Below are positions 27,127 to 35,195 of a stretch of 64,000 bases of DNA, one piece after another. Origin of the DNA: Hyphococcus sp. (lineage in GTDB: Bacteria > Pseudomonadota > Alphaproteobacteria > Caulobacterales > Parvularculaceae); NCBI GenBank assembly GCA_028284345.1, contig JANQRY010000006.1:496001-560000 (forward strand), read 5' to 3'. Position 1 is the first letter of the stretch. Each line of letters opens with the position of its first letter. The notes beneath the pieces were generated by a model. That model saw nothing but the letters and a program-made list of their open reading frames with translations, ran no database searches and was not told the origin of the DNA. Made by a program: the position numbers and the translations under genes.

Positions 27127-29538
27127 TCAAGAGTTCTCTGATTGCGGCTTGTCGCCCTCTGGCCATGATTTCACATGAACATCACGTTGCGGGAACGGGA
27201 TTTCAATACCCTCTTCTGCGAACGCCTTATAGATTGCCAATCGCAATTCCGTGCGCACCGTCAGGCCCTTGCCGATATCATCGAGATAGACTCGCAAATC
27301 AAAATCAAGCGACGACGCGCCGAAATCCTGCCAAGTCACGAACGGCTCGGGATACCGCACCACATGAGGCTGCTCCCGAGCGCACCGGAGCAGAATCTCA
27401 CGCACTTTTTCAGGATCTGAACCGTATGCCACGCCCACCGGTATTTTCACCCGGCCGATTTTGTTGCGATGGGTCCAGTTTGTGACAGTGGATGAGATGA
27501 GTTCCGAGTTCGGCACAATGATGGACGACCGGTCGAACGTCTCAATCTCCGTGGAGCGAACGCTGATCCGTTTCACCGTGCCCTCGCCCGACGCCGTCAC
27601 GATCCAGTCGCCCACTTTGATCGGCCGCTCGAAAAGCAAGATGAGGCCGGAAACAAAGTTATTGACGATCGACTGAAGGCCGAAGCCGATGCCAACCGAG
27701 AGCGCGCCGGCGATCAGTGCAAGATTCGACAGGTCAAACCCGATGGTCGAAATCGCGGCGAACAGCGCGATTAGAAGACCTGCATAACCGATCAGCGTAA
27801 TCAGGGAGTTCTGAACGCCGACATCAACGCTGGAATGCGCAAAGGGACCGGCGCGAACGCTGCGCTGCGCGATGCGGGTCAGCATCATGACGCCGATAAA
27901 GACCAGGATGGCGAAAAATATGTTCGCCAATGACGGCACCTGCACGCCGCCAATGTTAAATCCAAACAGCGCCTGACGAAGACCGTCGAGCACGGTCGCG
28001 GGCGGCACGCCGGCAAGGATCAAGACCGCTGGCGCGGCCGCAATGATCAGCAGGCTATTGGCGACAAGACCATTCCAGAAGCGAAGATTGGTAAGCTTGC
28101 GTTTTGTTTCCTCGCTGTCCAGAACGGACTCGTCCTCGCGACGGCGCCAGAGATACTCTGCAAACTCCACGACGATCGCCCGGACGAACCACGCGAACGC
28201 CACAATGATCGACAGATAATAGATGCGCGACCCCAAGAAATCCGCAAGGTCCACGTAGCCGGCAAGCGCTGCAAAAATAGTGACGACAGCAAGCGCGCGA
28301 CCAATCCGCCGAACGATGCGCCAATGCTCCGGGCGGCGTTCCGGTTCATCCTGCGACGCCGGATTCTTGTTGTCGTTCTCGGTCTCCGTAAATTCGAGCG
28401 AATCAGCGCCGCGCCACAATCTCGTGCGGCACAACAAGAACGTCAAAATGGAAACAACGATCGCGACAATGGCGACGATAAGGCGCGTCAACTCCGGTGC
28501 AGCGTCGGCGACCGCCAGAATTGACGTGACCAAAATCTTCGCGCCGACGATCAGCACGATAGCGTTGATCAGAAAGCTGATCGCCCGCCCCCGATCAGCG
28601 TTAACAGGCGCGATCCGCCAGTCGGGATTGGCCGGCGAGAATAGACCGCGCAGGAAACCACTGACGAGCAGGTAAATAATCAGGCCAAACCATAAGGCTT
28701 GCGCCGGCGTCTCGCCCTGCTCTGTCAGGATCCCTTGCGCGCGCAACGTCTCTATAACAATGAAACCGCCGATCAGCCCGGGCGCCGCGCGCGCCAGCAT
28801 TTTGAGCCCCGCTACGAGGACGCGACGCGGCGGGGTCGGTTCATGTTTGGCGATGGCTTCGGAAAATGTCCGCATGATCCAGCGGTTTACGGGACCGAAG
28901 ATCAACGCCGCCGCCAGGAACGCCAGCGACACAAAGAGCACCGAGCGTAAAAGTCCGCCGGCCTCGCGCCGCGACTGGCTCCATTGATCAAAATAAGCGC
29001 CGATCTTGCGGGACATATCGCCCGCCGCGACGAAAGCCGGCCGCCAGACGTCTGGCGAAAGGGGCGAAGCGCCGCGCGTCGCCAGTTTCTCATAGAGCGT
29101 TTCGATCCGCCCGGCGGACAGGCGCGCGAGCAGGTCGTTCGCCTCAATGATATTGGCGTTAACGCGAGTTTTCTGGCCGTTCAGCCGCGCCAGTTCGTCG
29201 GTGATCTCGGCCCGCTCCGCGGCAAGCTCGGCGCTTTCCGGCGGCTCGCTCTCGTCCGGCGGCGGACCCAGCGCCGACAGCCGCGCCTCAACGGCGTCAA
29301 GCTCCCGGTCAATGCTGGCGAGCCGGCCCCGCGCCGCGTCCCGCAACACGCGCAGGCGATCCTCCAACTGCGCGACATTGTCTGGATCATCGCTCTCAAT
29401 TGCATCGCGCAGCTCTACGAACTCCGCACGCGCCCGATCGATCGCTTCCGACCGGTCCGCCTGCGCGAAGGCCGGCGTCAGGACGAGCGCAGTCGCGAAA
29501 GCGAGAACAATCGAAAGAAAAATCCGCCGTATTTTCAC
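27127..29538 (-). CDS. Large mechanosensitive channel (MscS family, MscK/DUF3772-like)
   Basis: This 803-residue inner-membrane protein starts with GTG and has a cleavable signal (LVLTPAFAQ). A periplasmic helical domain (DUF3772-like, residues 30-190) comes next, then about ten transmembrane helices. The MscS pore and beta domain follow (IAGALSVGIGFGLQSIVNNFVSGLILLFERPIKVGDWI), with EGTVKRISVRSTEIETFDRSSIIVPNSEL. Such channels relieve osmotic downshock. The GTG start overlaps the stop of a candidate 41-residue ORF (GTGA), and its own ribosome binding site is weak. Confidence 0.9.
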   Translation of the reverse strand: MKIRRIFLSIVLAFATALVLTPAFAQADRSEAIDRARAEFVELRDAIESDDPDNVAQLEDRLRVLRDAARGRLASIDRELDAVEARLSALGPPPDESEPPESAELAAERAEITDELARLNGQKTRVNANIIEANDLLARLSAGRIETLYEKLATRGASPLSPDVWRPAFVAAGDMSRKIGAYFDQWSQSRREAGGLLRSVLFVSLAFLAAALIFGPVNRWIMRTFSEAIAKHEPTPPRRVLVAGLKMLARAAPGLIGGFIVIETLRAQGILTEQGETPAQALWFGLIIYLLVSGFLRGLFSPANPDWRIAPVNADRGRAISFLINAIVLIVGAKILVTSILAVADAAPELTRLIVAIVAIVVSILTFLLCRTRLWRGADSLEFTETENDNKNPASQDEPERRPEHWRIVRRIGRALAVVTIFAALAGYVDLADFLGSRIYYLSIIVAFAWFVRAIVVEFAEYLWRRREDESVLDSEETKRKLTNLRFWNGLVANSLLIIAAAPAVLILAGVPPATVLDGLRQALFGFNIGGVQVPSLANIFFAILVFIGVMMLTRIAQRSVRAGPFAHSSVDVGVQNSLITLIGYAGLLIALFAAISTIGFDLSNLALIAGALSVGIGFGLQSIVNNFVSGLILLFERPIKVGDWIVTASGEGTVKRISVRSTEIETFDRSSIIVPNSELISSTVTNWTHRNKIGRVKIPVGVAYGSDPEKVREILLRCAREQPHVVRYPEPFVTWQDFGASSLDFDLRVYLDDIGKGLTVRTELRLAIYKAFAEEGIEIPFPQRDVHVKSWPEGDKPQSENS

Positions 29539-29660
29539 AGCCAGTCCAAAGCCTTGAAGAGAACGATCAGCGCGCGGCCTTCGCCGAACTCAAAGCCAAA
29601 AACAAACGGTTCGCCGGTATGCTGGCTCAAGGTTGATGCGCTGGCGCGACCGCCCGCCAT
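29535..29660 (-). CDS. Candidate 41-residue small ORF between transaldolase and MscS genes
   Basis: An ATG at 29660, 12 bases past the transaldolase stop, opens a frame that ends at a TGA overlapping the GTG start of the MscS gene. The product starts MAGGRASASTLSQHTG and ends with a hydrophobic patch (RALIVLFKALDWL). The tight fit between the two genes suggests translational coupling. However, no strong ribosome binding site precedes it, and in GC-rich DNA a frame of this length arises easily by chance. I recognise no family. Confidence 0.3.
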   Translation of the reverse strand: MAGGRASASTLSQHTGEPFVFGFEFGEGRALIVLFKALDWL

Positions 29661-29672
29661 AGAGCAATCCGA

Positions 29673-30326
29673 TCAAATAATTTTCTGTCCGGTTTTAGCC
29701 CAGTCGTCGAGAAACGCCTTAAGGCCCTTGTCGGTCAGCGGATGGTTGGCGAGACCTTTGAGAACGCTTGGCGGAACGGTGGCGACATCGGCGCCGGTAA
29801 GCGCCGCCTCCTTGACATGGTTGGCGGAGCGGATCGATGCGGCGAGAATTTCCGTGCGGAAATCATAATTGTCGTAAATGACGCGGATCTCGCGGATGAG
29901 GTCCATGCCGTCGATATTGATGTCGTCGAGGCGACCGATAAAGGGCGAGATGAACGTCGCCCCCGCCTTCGCCGCCAGGAGCGCCTGGTTGGCGGAGAAG
30001 CACAAGGTCACATTCGTCTTGATCCCGTTCCCGGTGAGCGCCTTGCAGGCGATGAGGCCGTCCATGGTCAGCGGCAGCTTGACGCAGACATTGTCGGCGA
30101 TGCCGGCGAGCGACTCCCCTTCGCTGATCATCTTATCGGCCTCAAGCGCCGTCACCTCGGCGCTGACCGGCCCGTCGAGCAGGCCGCAGATTTCAGCGAC
30201 GACCTCGCGAAAATCGCGCCCGGACTTCATGATCAGGCTCGGATTGGTGGTGACGCCGTCAACGAGGCCGGACGGCAAAAGCGCCTTGATTTCGGCGATA
30301 TCGGCGGTGTCGACAAAGAACTTCAT
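29673..30326 (-). CDS. tal: Transaldolase/fructose-6-phosphate aldolase-type enzyme
   Basis: The 217-residue protein is the short TalC/Fsa form of class I transaldolase. The Schiff-base Lys83 lies in [20 protein letters not shown] (residues 26-34), [26 protein letters not shown] and YDNY complete the family pattern. Enzymes of this size either transfer dihydroxyacetone in the pentose phosphate pathway or cleave fructose-6-phosphate; sequence alone does not decide. It is transcribed away from korA, with about 260 bases of shared upstream region, and may lead the MscS-msrC unit. Confidence 0.92.
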   Translation of the reverse strand: MKFFVDTADIAEIKALLPSGLVDGVTTNPSLIMKSGRDFREVVAEICGLLDGPVSAEVTALEADKMISEGESLAGIADNVCVKLPLTMDGLIACKALTGNGIKTNVTLCFSANQALLAAKAGATFISPFIGRLDDINIDGMDLIREIRVIYDNYDFRTEILAASIRSANHVKEAALTGADVATVPPSVLKGLANHPLTDKGLKAFLDDWAKTGQKII

Positions 30327-30590
30327 CGGCGTGCGGCTCCCTGGATTTCGGCTGACCCTACAGCGGTTTGCGGCGGCGGCAACATGGCGGCTGAATAGCT
30401 GAACTACAAGGCGGTGAAGCCGCGCTGGCCCCTTTTAACAAAGTGCGCGGCGGGCTCCGAAACCCCTTGTTTCCGCTGCCAAAGATTGCGATATCCCCGG
30501 CTCGATTTTTGCCCGTTTTGGGCGTAGGCTGTGCTGTTTGAAAGCCGCGCGAATGAGGGCGGGCCGGCGACGAAGGCGGCGACGAGACGA

Positions 30591-32477
30591 ATGACCAAGA
30601 TCACCCCAGAAGACCGCGCCGTCGTGGTGCGTTTTGCCGGCGACAGCGGCGACGGCGTGCAACTCCTCGGCAGTCAGTTCGCGGAATCGACGGCGCTCGC
30701 CGGCGCCGACTTCGCCACCTTCCCGGACTTTCCGGCGGAAATTCGCGCGCCGGTCGGCACGACCTTTGGCGTTTCCGCGTTCCAGATCAATCTCGGCGCC
30801 CGGCGCATTTCGACCGCCGGCGACCGGCCCGACGTCCTTGTCGCCTTCAATCCGGCGGCGCTCAAGGTCAATCTCGATGCGCTGCCCAAGGGCGCCCTCG
30901 TCATCTTGAATACGGGCGCCTTTACCGCGCGCAATTTCGCCAAGGCGCATATTGAAAAAGACCCGCGCGAGACCGGCGAGCTGGCCGACTTTCAAGTCAT
31001 CGAAATCGACATCTCGGCGCAGACCCTGGAAGCGGTGAAGCCGCACGGACTTTCGAAGTCCGATGCGGAGCAATGCAAGAACTTCTGGGCGCTCGGCTGC
31101 GTCCTCTGGATGTTTGGACGCAAGCGCGATCCGATCAAGCAATGGGCGACGAAGAAATTCGCCAAGAAGGCGCCGGAAGTGCTCACCGGCAATATCGCCG
31201 CCCTCGACGCCGGCCACGCCTATGCGGAAACGGCGGAGCTTTCGGCGGAGATCCCGCAATTCGTCGTCGGCGAGGCGCCGATGGAAGCGGGCGAATACCG
31301 CTCGATCACGGGCGCGGAAGCCCTGTCGTTGGGCCTTGCCGCCGCCGGCGAGCTTGCGGGCAAGGAGATCATGTTCTGCGGCTATCCGATTACGCCCGCA
31401 TCCTCGATCTTGCACTATCTTTCCCGCATGGGCGATCTTGGCGTCGCGACCTTTCAGGCGGAAGACGAAATCGCCGCCTGCTGCGCCGCTATCGGCGCCT
31501 CTTTCGGCGGCAAGATCGGCGTTACGTCATCGTCCGGTCCGGGCATTGCGCTTAAAACCGAAGCGATCGGTCTTGGCGTTCAGACCGAACTGCCCCTGGT
31601 CATCGTCAATTCCCAGCGCGGCGGCCCGTCTACGGGTCTCCCGACCAAGACCGAACAGTCCGATCTTTACCAGGCCGTTTACGGACGAAACGCCGATACG
31701 CCGGTTCCTGTATTGGCGACAGCCGGGCCCGGCGATTGTTTCGATGCGGCGATTGAGGCGACCCGCGTGGCGCTGCGCCATATGACGCCGGTCTTTCTGC
31801 TCACGGACGGCTACATCGCCAATGCGGCGGGCCCGTGGGAGCTTCCCGACATGGCGGATTACGAGCCGATCCTCCACGGCGCGCCGCCAAAACCGGTGGA
31901 AGACCCGGTCGAACTCAAAAAAGCGATCTGGGATCGCTCCGGCCAGAGCCTCGGCCGCCCGTGGGTGACGCCGGGCATGAAGGGCCTCGCCCACCGCATT
32001 GGCGGGCTCGAAAAAGACATGGCCACCGGCGACATTTCCTATGACGCCGACAACCACCAGAAAATGTCGGACATGCGCGCGGCGAAGGTCGCCGCCGTCG
32101 CCGACTTCATTCCAGATCAGCATGTGGAACAGGGCCCGTTAAAAGGCCCCCTCGCCGTCGTCGGCTGGGGCTCCACCCACGGCGCCATTTACCGCGCGGT
32201 GTCGGTGGCGCGGGACGAGGGCAAGGACGTCGCGCAGATTCACCTGCGCTGGCTCAACCCGTTGCCGAAGAACCTGGGCGAGTTGCTCGCCTGCTATGAC
32301 CGCGTACTGTTGCCGGAAATGAACATGGGTCAGTGCGCGACGCTCCTGCGCGACAAGCTCGGGATCGAGGTCGTGCAGCTCAACAAGGTTTCCGGGCAGC
32401 CCTTCAAGATCTCCGAACTCGTCGAAGCGATTGGCGCGAACCTGCCGGCAAAGGCGAAAGTCAAGGCGGCGGAGTGA
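30591..32477 (+). CDS. korA: 2-oxoacid:ferredoxin oxidoreductase, fused gamma-alpha subunit
   Basis: The start at 30591 (MTKITPEDRAVVVRFAGDSGDGVQLLG) begins the gamma domain, which runs to about residue 190. The alpha (pyrimidine-binding) domain follows, with MFCGYPITPASSILHYLSRMG and SQRGGPSTGLPTKTEQSDLYQAVYG. With KorB it decarboxylates a 2-oxoacid, most likely 2-oxoglutarate, to acyl-CoA while reducing ferredoxin, using thiamine diphosphate. The fused gamma-alpha form is common in aerobic bacteria. korB follows after 146 bases that contain a REP-like element. Confidence 0.92.
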   Translation: MTKITPEDRAVVVRFAGDSGDGVQLLGSQFAESTALAGADFATFPDFPAEIRAPVGTTFGVSAFQINLGARRISTAGDRPDVLVAFNPAALKVNLDALPKGALVILNTGAFTARNFAKAHIEKDPRETGELADFQVIEIDISAQTLEAVKPHGLSKSDAEQCKNFWALGCVLWMFGRKRDPIKQWATKKFAKKAPEVLTGNIAALDAGHAYAETAELSAEIPQFVVGEAPMEAGEYRSITGAEALSLGLAAAGELAGKEIMFCGYPITPASSILHYLSRMGDLGVATFQAEDEIAACCAAIGASFGGKIGVTSSSGPGIALKTEAIGLGVQTELPLVIVNSQRGGPSTGLPTKTEQSDLYQAVYGRNADTPVPVLATAGPGDCFDAAIEATRVALRHMTPVFLLTDGYIANAAGPWELPDMADYEPILHGAPPKPVEDPVELKKAIWDRSGQSLGRPWVTPGMKGLAHRIGGLEKDMATGDISYDADNHQKMSDMRAAKVAAVADFIPDQHVEQGPLKGPLAVVGWGSTHGAIYRAVSVARDEGKDVAQIHLRWLNPLPKNLGELLACYDRVLLPEMNMGQCATLLRDKLGIEVVQLNKVSGQPFKISELVEAIGANLPAKAKVKAAE

Positions 32478-32500
32478 TGATGACAACGTCGTCCCTCTCC

Positions 32501-32597
32501 GCTCATCCCCGCGCAGGCGGGGATCCATTAAAAAATGAAAGCCGCGCGAAGCGCGACATGTTACGCCAACTGGATTCCCGCTTTCGCGGGAATGAGC
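32501..32597. repeat. REP-like palindromic element between korA and korB
   Basis: Two 27-base arms (32501-32527 and 32571-32597) are inverted copies of each other, matching at 23 positions. Each arm is itself a hairpin (CCCCGC/GCGGGG on the left, CCCGC/GCGGG on the right). A third small hairpin CGCGC-GAA-GCGCG sits between them (32543-32555). Elements with this core (GGATTCCCGCTTTCGCGGG) are dispersed in many proteobacterial genomes. Inside an operon it may affect mRNA stability or the KorA:KorB ratio. Copy number cannot be judged from one window. Confidence 0.75.
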
Positions 32598-32623
32598 GGG
32601 TTGGTTAGCACGGGAACAATGAA

Positions 32624-33628
32624 ATGACCGCTCCCCTCACCGCAAAAGATTTCGCCACCGATCAGGAAGTGCGCTGGTGCCCCGGCTGCGGCGATTACGC
32701 CATCCTGAAATGCGTGCAAAAGACCCTCGCCGATGTGGGCGCGGACCCGGACAACACCGTTTTCGTTTCCGGCATCGGCTGTTCCTCGCGCTTTCCCTAT
32801 TACATGAACGCCTATGGCTTTCACACGATCCACGGGCGCGCGCCGGCCTTCGCGACCGGACTGAAGCTCGCCAACCCGGACCTCGACGTGTGGCTCGTCA
32901 CCGGCGACGGCGACGGGCTTTCCATCGGCGGCAACCATCTCCTCCATGTCCTGCGGCGCAATGTCGACATGGCCGTCATGCTGTTCAACAACGAGATCTA
33001 CGGGCTCACCAAGGGGCAGTATTCGCCGACCTCGCGCCCCGGCACGCGCTCGCCTTCGACCCCCGCCGGCTCTATCGACGCGCCGGTTTCCCCTTGCGCC
33101 TTCGCGCTGGGGGCGAACGCCAAGTTCATCGCCCGCGGCATCGACACGGACGCGAAGAACCTCTCGCCGGTTCTGAAAGCCGCCCGCGAGTTCAAGGGCG
33201 CGGCCTTCGTCGAGATCTTCCAGAACTGCATCGTCTACAACAAGGATCGGTTCGAGGACTTCGTGGCCAAGAAAACGGCGGCCGAAACCCAGCTTCATGT
33301 AGAGCATGGGAAACCGCTCCTTTTCGCCAAGGGAACCAAGGGCCTGAAGTTAAATCCCCAGACTTTGACGCTGGAAATCGTTAACGTCGGCGAGAACGAT
33401 ACGCCGGAGGCGGACATTCTCGTCCATGACGAAACCAACCGGATGATTGCGCAATTGCTTGTCAATCTGCCCATGAGCGACTTCCCGATGCCGCTCGGCG
33501 TCATCTATCGCGAGCCGTCGGCGCCCTCCTTCGACGACGCCTTCTGGAAAGCCCATTCAACGCAAGGTAAACGCACCGGCAAAGTCGCGGATGCGCTCCG
33601 TAAAGCGTCCGTGTGGACAAAGGGGTGA
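32624..33628 (+). CDS. korB: 2-oxoacid:ferredoxin oxidoreductase beta subunit
   Basis: The 334-residue protein begins with the WCPGCGDYAILK segment (residues 18-29). It carries the thiamine-diphosphate motif TGDGDGLSIGGNHLLH and the acceptor loop NNEIYGLTKGQYSPTS. It lacks the ferredoxin-like 2[4Fe-4S] domain, as expected for a two-subunit KorAB enzyme; one cluster is usually bound by the CxxC and further Cys residues. A tiny frame, ATG AAA TGA at 32619-32627, overlaps the true start, which may modulate initiation. Its stop overlaps the alternative start of sseA. Confidence 0.93.
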   Translation: MTAPLTAKDFATDQEVRWCPGCGDYAILKCVQKTLADVGADPDNTVFVSGIGCSSRFPYYMNAYGFHTIHGRAPAFATGLKLANPDLDVWLVTGDGDGLSIGGNHLLHVLRRNVDMAVMLFNNEIYGLTKGQYSPTSRPGTRSPSTPAGSIDAPVSPCAFALGANAKFIARGIDTDAKNLSPVLKAAREFKGAAFVEIFQNCIVYNKDRFEDFVAKKTAAETQLHVEHGKPLLFAKGTKGLKLNPQTLTLEIVNVGENDTPEADILVHDETNRMIAQLLVNLPMSDFPMPLGVIYREPSAPSFDDAFWKAHSTQGKRTGKVADALRKASVWTKG

Positions 33629-34482
33629 GTGAACTTCCGACGCCCCTCGTCTCCACCGACTGGCTCACAGAAAACATCGACGCCATCAAACTCATCGACG
33701 CATCATGGCGCATGCCGGGCGCCGGCGTTGCGCGCGACGACTACGACCGGCGCCATATGCCGGGGGCGGTCTTTTTCGATATCGACGCCGTTGCGGACAA
33801 ATCGACCGACCTGCCGCATATGCTCCCGGCGCCGGACGCCTTCGCCCGCGCTGTCGGCGGTATGGGCGTTTCGAACAAGGACGCCGTCGTCGTCTACGAC
33901 GATCAGGGCCTCTTTTCCGCGCCGCGCGTATGGTGGACCTTTCGCGCCATGGGCCATGAAGACGTCGCCGTGCTCGACGGCGGCCTCAAAAAATGGCTGG
34001 CGGAAGGACGCGACGTAACAGACGCCGCTCCTGCTATTCCGCCTGCGGAGTATAAGGCGACGTTGCAGGCCGATCTCGTTCGCGACGCTTCCCGCGTTCG
34101 CGCCGCAATCAAGGACGGAACGCGCCAGATGATCGACGCCCGCTCAGCGGACCGGTTCGCCGGCGCGGCGCCGGAACCGCGCGCCGGCCTTCTCCCCGGC
34201 GCCATGCCGGGCGCGAGAAACACGCCGTTCGATACGCTGCTCAACGACGACGGAACCATGAAAGCGCCGGACGCGCTCAAAGACGTCTTCGCCGCCGTCA
34301 GCGTTGATCTTGACGCACCGGCCATTGCGACCTGCGGCTCCGGCGTGACGGCCGCCGTCATCGCCCTCGCTCTTGAGAGCCTTGGCCACCGCCAATGGAG
34401 CCTGTACGATGGATCATGGGCCGAATGGGGCAAGGAGGACCATGACCGCGCAGACTTCCCAATCGTCGTCGACAACCGCTGA
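33613..34482 (+). CDS. sseA: 3-mercaptopyruvate sulfurtransferase (tandem rhodanese)
   Basis: This two-domain rhodanese has about 289 residues. The catalytic Cys is 241 in the loop CGSGVT, the mercaptopyruvate sulfurtransferase form rather than the CRKGVT thiosulfate form. RHMPGAVFFDIDAVAD and GLLPGAMPGARN mark the two domains. Both candidate starts are GTG: 33613 or 33625, the latter overlapping the korB stop (GTGA). No ATG is suitable. It transfers sulfur from 3-mercaptopyruvate to thiols or cyanide in cysteine metabolism. It is probably transcribed with korAB and the GNAT gene. Confidence 0.92.
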   Translation: MDKGVSELPTPLVSTDWLTENIDAIKLIDASWRMPGAGVARDDYDRRHMPGAVFFDIDAVADKSTDLPHMLPAPDAFARAVGGMGVSNKDAVVVYDDQGLFSAPRVWWTFRAMGHEDVAVLDGGLKKWLAEGRDVTDAAPAIPPAEYKATLQADLVRDASRVRAAIKDGTRQMIDARSADRFAGAAPEPRAGLLPGAMPGARNTPFDTLLNDDGTMKAPDALKDVFAAVSVDLDAPAIATCGSGVTAAVIALALESLGHRQWSLYDGSWAEWGKEDHDRADFPIVVDNR

Positions 34483-34999
34483 CGGCAAACGGACGGCGGT
34501 CACGATTACCTATCTCGACCAGAAGGCGCGGCCCGTCCTGCCGACGCCAGCGAAACCACGGGGCAAGGTCGCGATCCTCCGCGTCGAGGACCCGCCGGTC
34601 CACTATTACCGTTATCTTTACCGCCTTGTCGGCGATCCGTGGAAATGGATGAGCCGCCGGCGTCTCGACGACGCGGCGCTGAAGGCGATCATCCACGATC
34701 CATCCGTATACGTCTATGTTCTCTATGTGAACGGCGCCCCCGGCGGCTTTGCGGAAATCGACCATCGCGACAAGGACGATGCGGAACTGAAGTTTTTTGG
34801 CCTTGCGCCGGATTTCACCGGACGCGGCCTTGGCCCCTATTTCCTGACCAATATTATCGATCTCGCCTGGTCGCTGTCGCCGGAGCGGCTGCGCCTTGAA
34901 ACCTGTTCCCTCGATCATCCGGCTGCATTGCCGCTCTATCAAAAGATGGGGTTTCGCGTGTTTGACCGGCGCGACGGCGAAATTGAACTGTTTGACTGA
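34442..34999 (+). CDS. GNAT family N-acetyltransferase
   Basis: The start at 34442 follows AAGGAGG and lies 41 bases inside sseA, so the two genes overlap and are probably coupled. The 185-residue product has a GNAT acetyl-CoA loop, FFGLAPDFTGRGLGPYFLTNIIDLAW, followed by LETCSLDHPAALPLYQKMGF, the usual C-terminal beta-bulge and helix. The first 20 residues are Ser/Thr-rich and may be disordered. The acceptor is unknown. A ~196-base gap to the next gene holds no clear feature. Confidence 0.88.
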   Translation: MTAQTSQSSSTTADGKRTAVTITYLDQKARPVLPTPAKPRGKVAILRVEDPPVHYYRYLYRLVGDPWKWMSRRRLDDAALKAIIHDPSVYVYVLYVNGAPGGFAEIDHRDKDDAELKFFGLAPDFTGRGLGPYFLTNIIDLAWSLSPERLRLETCSLDHPAALPLYQKMGFRVFDRRDGEIELFD

Positions 35000-35195
35000 A
35001 TTGACGCCGCCGCTTCATGTCCAATTTTTCATGAAGGCGATTTGAGCGCCGGCCCATAGCGGCCTATTCTATGGCACGAACAGCGTGGGGAGCGCTGCAC
35101 CCTGTCCGTCTTCCGTTGTGTTTTTCAGGCGCCGGCCCCCGCAAGCGCGCAATCATAAGCGCGCCCGACATTCGCAGATGAAAAGGGAGGTCATC

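Noticed and set aside
30435-31415. Minus-strand open frame of 326 codons
   Set aside because: It is the antisense shadow of korA, very Arg-rich, and has no supported start.
32501-32597. CRISPR array or attenuator
   Set aside because: There are only two inverted arms, no direct repeats with spacers, and no leader peptide or T-tract, so a REP-like element fits better.
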